Below, in pieces: positions 62,551 to 64,000 of a DNA stretch of 64,000 nucleotides (position 1 is its first letter; each line of letters opens with the position of its first letter). The DNA is from Dillenia suffruticosa. Its lineage: Eukaryota; Streptophyta; Magnoliopsida; Dilleniales; Dilleniaceae. The notes beneath the pieces are model-generated. The model was given only the letters and a program-made list of their open reading frames with translations. It did no database searches and had not been told where the DNA came from. The position numbers were made by a program, and so were the translations under genes. The stretch covers positions 9,017,109 to 9,081,108 of the forward strand of contig JAVTVX010000009.1 in NCBI GenBank assembly GCA_033439265.1, read 5' to 3'.

Positions 62551-62929
62551 TGATGGGTAAGTTTTGTTCTCTTAATATAATAAAAATCGGATATTTATCT
62601 TGATATATGATAATCTATTTTTTTTAGTTGGTAAGTTAGTCAACACATATAATTTGCAAATTTCGTTACTCAATTTCTTGTCTATTTACTGTCTCATTCT
62701 TAAATTTATATATTTGATTTGTTAATATACAATCTTTTTTTCTATAGGTTATTAGAGAAGATTTCTTGACATATTGGTATCTTGTTTCGTCACATTTAAT
62801 TTGTCAAATTAAATATGGTAAGTTTATTCATGTTCTTCATTATGCATATGATGAACATGCAATTTTTATATTTTTATTTTTGTTTCAAATATATTATGAT
62901 TGATAGTTTCGACGTGGCGGCCATAGATA

Positions 62930-64000
62930 AAATTCTAATGGAAATTCACACTCTTTACCATCGCAGTCTGCTTCGGCACTTTCACTATCCTATTCCCTTG
63001 CTTGCAATATATCTTCGCATCCCCCTTCTGTTGTAGGCCCTTCGCATTCTTAACACATGGCTAGTAATGTATCTTCGCCAATCCCTTCGGTGGAACACCC
63101 GTATACAGATAAGGAAGACAATCGAGAGTTGATAGCCCCTTACGGAGATTTGTAAGTACTAAATTATAAAATTTCAGATGTATTATTGCTTTTATTTATA
63201 AAACAAATTATTCTTTTAACTATCTTATTTATTTAACATTGTTTGTTTGAAACTTTATGATAGATTTATAAATTATATACATGTTATTCACGAACTTAAT
63301 AGAATAGTGAATAACCATTAGAGAGGGGCTTCGATGACTTACACAAGCACTCCGAAAGAAACAAAAGAACTATGGTGGAACGAGTTCAAGGTAAATTATT
63401 CCAATCAATTTATATGTGAAAATAAGTTAATAGCTTTATAATCTATTGGTTTTTTTCCATTGTAGCGAGTATTCACTTGGGACGAGACTAAAGAGTTAGA
63501 AGTAAGAAAGATTTTCAAGAAAAAATGTGGCGATCACATCCAACACTTTCTAAATCATGTAAAGAGACACGTAAAAAAGCCTAACTGCATCACTGAGCAA
63601 AATTGGGGCATAATTATGAATTTTTGGGAATCGGAGGAGAGCAAATGAAGGAGTAAGTAGAATAAAAAAACCGAGCTTATAATTCAGGGGAATCTTCTAC
63701 GACGTATGCAGGAGACTCGATCAATATCGATGAACATAAAAATAGATTGGTAATTTTATATAAACACTAATTTTTTTATCTAATTTAAACTATTTTATTA
63801 TTTCTAACAGTATTTTTTATTTTGGGCCAAGGAAACGGAGACTAAGCCTTCATTCATAGATACTTTTACGCGTACATTTCAGAAAAAAGACAAGACTTGG
63901 AGCAGGGAGAGAGCTAGAGCAATTAAGGTTTGTAATTTCAAAATTTTTAATTATTTAATGAACATTTCAATGTTGATTTTAACATATTATGTTGAACATA
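62930..64000 (+). pseudogene. TNP1-like gene of the second CACTA (runs off the window)
   Basis: Exons: a Ser/Pro-rich one ending at 63,151 (ELIAPYGDL), 63,264-63,390 (SMTYTSTPKETKELWWNEFK), 63,466-63,749 (284 nt: RVFTWDETKELEVRKIFKKK, CITEQNWGIIMNFWESEESK) and 63,811-63,927 (FTRTFQKKDKTWSRERARAI). GT-AG borders match those of the minus-strand gene, and the 284-nt exon has the same length in both. In-frame stops are TAG at 63,319-63,321, TGA at 63,646-63,648 and TAG at 63,658-63,660. Both TAGs fall at the same codons as in the other copy. The remaining exons lie beyond the window. Confidence 0.75.

Overview
The window is AT-rich plant nuclear DNA, most likely from a eudicot, and is almost entirely a nested transposon landscape. 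The evidence is plant-type RTE-clade LINEs, CACTA (En/Spm) transposons with TNP2-like and TNP1-like genes, Ty3-type LTR elements with an initiator-Met-tRNA primer site, a Ty1/copia remnant, GT-AG introns and one host-like gene for a secreted cysteine-rich (thionin-like) peptide. Nothing prokaryotic was seen. Family names come from recognising motifs by eye; no search was run.

Layout. 1-1,990: RTE LINE copy 1, cut by the window start. 2,000-3,400: gene-free, with a SINE/LINE tail remnant and an (AG)n tract. 3,503-3,955 (-): two-exon thionin-like gene with a TATA box and an upstream 143-bp promoter duplication. 4,310-7,558: copy 1 of a CACTA-like element with no recognised gene, lacking its far end. 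7,560-12,430: gene-poor, with CT-rich tracts, SINE-like pieces and a dispersed repeat. 12,434-15,472: RTE LINE copy 2. 15,473-17,009: unassigned.

From 17,010 to about 56,022 the framework is one large minus-strand CACTA transposon. Its TNP1-like gene is split: the last exon is at 27,423-27,870 and the preceding exons are at 51,056-52,036, joined in phase across a 23-kb intron stuffed with other elements. The insertions recognised are: (a) Ty3-type element B, 17,537-27,183, target duplication ACCAT; (b) a 2.45-kb non-autonomous CACTA made of satellite-like arrays, 28,535-30,985, target duplication CTC; (c) a 19.5-kb block, 31,237-50,753, bounded by a 28-bp direct repeat. That block holds copy 2 of the CACTA-like element (31,245-44,821), itself carrying Ty3-type element A (34,212-41,883, target duplication AGTTG). 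It also holds a copia fragment interrupted by a solo LTR (47,292-50,390, target duplication TTAAA), and a 1,925-bp tandem duplication that cuts across all of these.

56,038-58,015 holds two arrays of palindromic GCGACGAA / GGGACGAA repeats and a GC-rich leader. 58,808-64,000 holds a second CACTA transposase locus on the plus strand (TNP2-like, then TNP1-like), head to head with the first and running off the window. Both CACTA gene sets are degenerate. The thionin-like gene is the only credible intact host gene. The most interesting observations are the reconstructable insertion history, the TNP1 stop codons shared between two copies, a satellite-forming CACTA derivative with a tRNA-like core, and an intron-like module shared by three different LTR families.
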